A stretch of DNA of 64,000 nucleotides from Riptortus pedestris (lineage: Eukaryota > Arthropoda > Insecta > Hemiptera > Alydidae). Each line of letters opens with the position of its first letter. Within the stretch, counting starts at the first letter, position 1. Under the pieces are notes generated by a model. It saw only the letters and a list, made by a program, of their open reading frames with translations. It made no database searches and was not told the DNA's origin. This document shows positions 63,718-64,000 of this stretch, piece after piece. Made by a program: the position numbers and the translations under genes. The stretch is taken from assembly GCA_019009955.1 (NCBI GenBank), contig CM032230.1, positions 102,531,001 to 102,595,000 of the forward strand, in the 5' to 3' direction.

Positions 63718-64000
63718 ATAGTCTTCCTGCATTAAATTTTAATTTTTTACAATAGGTTTCACCTCATAAGTGGCATCGTCGGGCTTTTAGTAAAATGAAA
63801 GGACTCCAGAACTACAAGAACACAAGTAGAGATCGTGTAATAAAGTAGCCAACAAAAACTCTCTTTTTGGTTAATTTCCTTATTACCCGTCCTCTAATTA
63901 ATTTTTTTTAGTTTCATTCATTTTACTAAAAACCTGAAGATGCCACTGATGTGGTGAAACCGGTTATCAAAAAATATACATTTAATGCAGGTAGACTACA
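63718..64000. repeat. Long inverted repeat with CTGAAGA-stem-GAAA module (cut by window end)
   Basis: Left arm 63718-63800 and right arm 63915-64000 are reverse complements with roughly 80-85% agreement (TAGTCTTCCTGCATTAAATT against TGTAGTCTACCTGCATTAAA read inversely). The right arm holds CTGAAGA (63934-63940), stem CCAC/GTGG (63943-63946 with 63951-63954) and GAAA (63956-63959). The arm may continue beyond the window. Confidence 0.85.

Overview
The window is non-coding, repeat-dominated nuclear DNA from a eukaryote, most likely an invertebrate animal. It is AT-rich and loaded with (TA)n, (GT)n and (GA)n microsatellites. It carries tRNA-derived SINEs, Helitron-like elements, remains of RNase H-bearing LINEs, a Penelope-like endonuclease trace, a hAT remnant and a pogo/Tigger remnant. 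An arthropod is plausible from the Helitron termini and the Tigger/hAT types, but I cannot name a species. I see no intact host gene. The longest open frames are microsatellite translations or repeat shadows, and no RNA gene is well enough formed to call.

Two Helitron-like families account for much of the recognisable sequence. Family A (about 0.4-1.7 kb) opens with a TCCGTCACGCAGGGG-like 5' end and closes with a TTTCCCTTAAGGGAAA hairpin followed by TCTGCTAA or TCTGCTAG. It has a subterminal inverted repeat (GCAGATTTCCC / GGGAAATCTGC) and a microsatellite in one fixed slot. Copies lie near 3.0, 4.5, 8.9-9.7 (degenerate), 12.6-14.3 (with an 820-bp GT/GA tract), 15.5, 22.4, 30.3, 32.6, 41.6, 44.7 and 50.3 kb. 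Family B (1.0-2.8 kb) starts TCTATATATATA, ends in a CCCGAGCGAAGCCGGG-type hairpin followed by CTAG, and carries a (GTTT)n block plus two to four tandem units of about 300 bp. Copies lie at 24.5, 36.9, 43.8-47.6 and 53.3-62.4 kb. The last is a nearly unbroken 9-kb cluster in both orientations, joined through (TA)n tracts. No Rep/helicase gene is visible, so all look non-autonomous.

Other elements: a tRNA-derived SINE family at 1.9, 6.6 (inverted pair), 10.2 (one inside another, with a target duplication), 18.6, 19.7, 20.4, 26.5, 34.7 and 42.9-43.7 kb, with a second SINE type at 47.6 kb. Two 5'-truncated, frameshifted LINE ends lie at 17.85-18.6 and 28.5-29.4 kb. A GIY-YIG trace lies on the minus strand at 20 kb. 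An internally deleted hAT (42.96-43.5 kb) sits inside a SINE. An internally deleted Tigger with a CENP-B/Jerky-type DNA-binding start (61.1-61.7 kb) sits inside foreign sequence within a family B copy. An unclassified terminal-inverted-repeat element (32.4-33.8 kb) is interrupted by a family A copy.

The least explained pattern is a group of long inverted repeats (0.7, 31.4, 51.7 and 63.8 kb). Their arms, of about 85-120 bp and differing in sequence, share a 'TGAAGA - short stem - CGAAA' module. The module also occurs singly at 34.45 and 49.09 kb. It resembles part of a hammerhead ribozyme core, but I could not complete the rest of that fold.

The repeats interact only by nesting and insertion. 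The clearest case is the family A insertion at 44.65-45.29 kb, because the related family B copy at 55.43 kb preserves the empty site.
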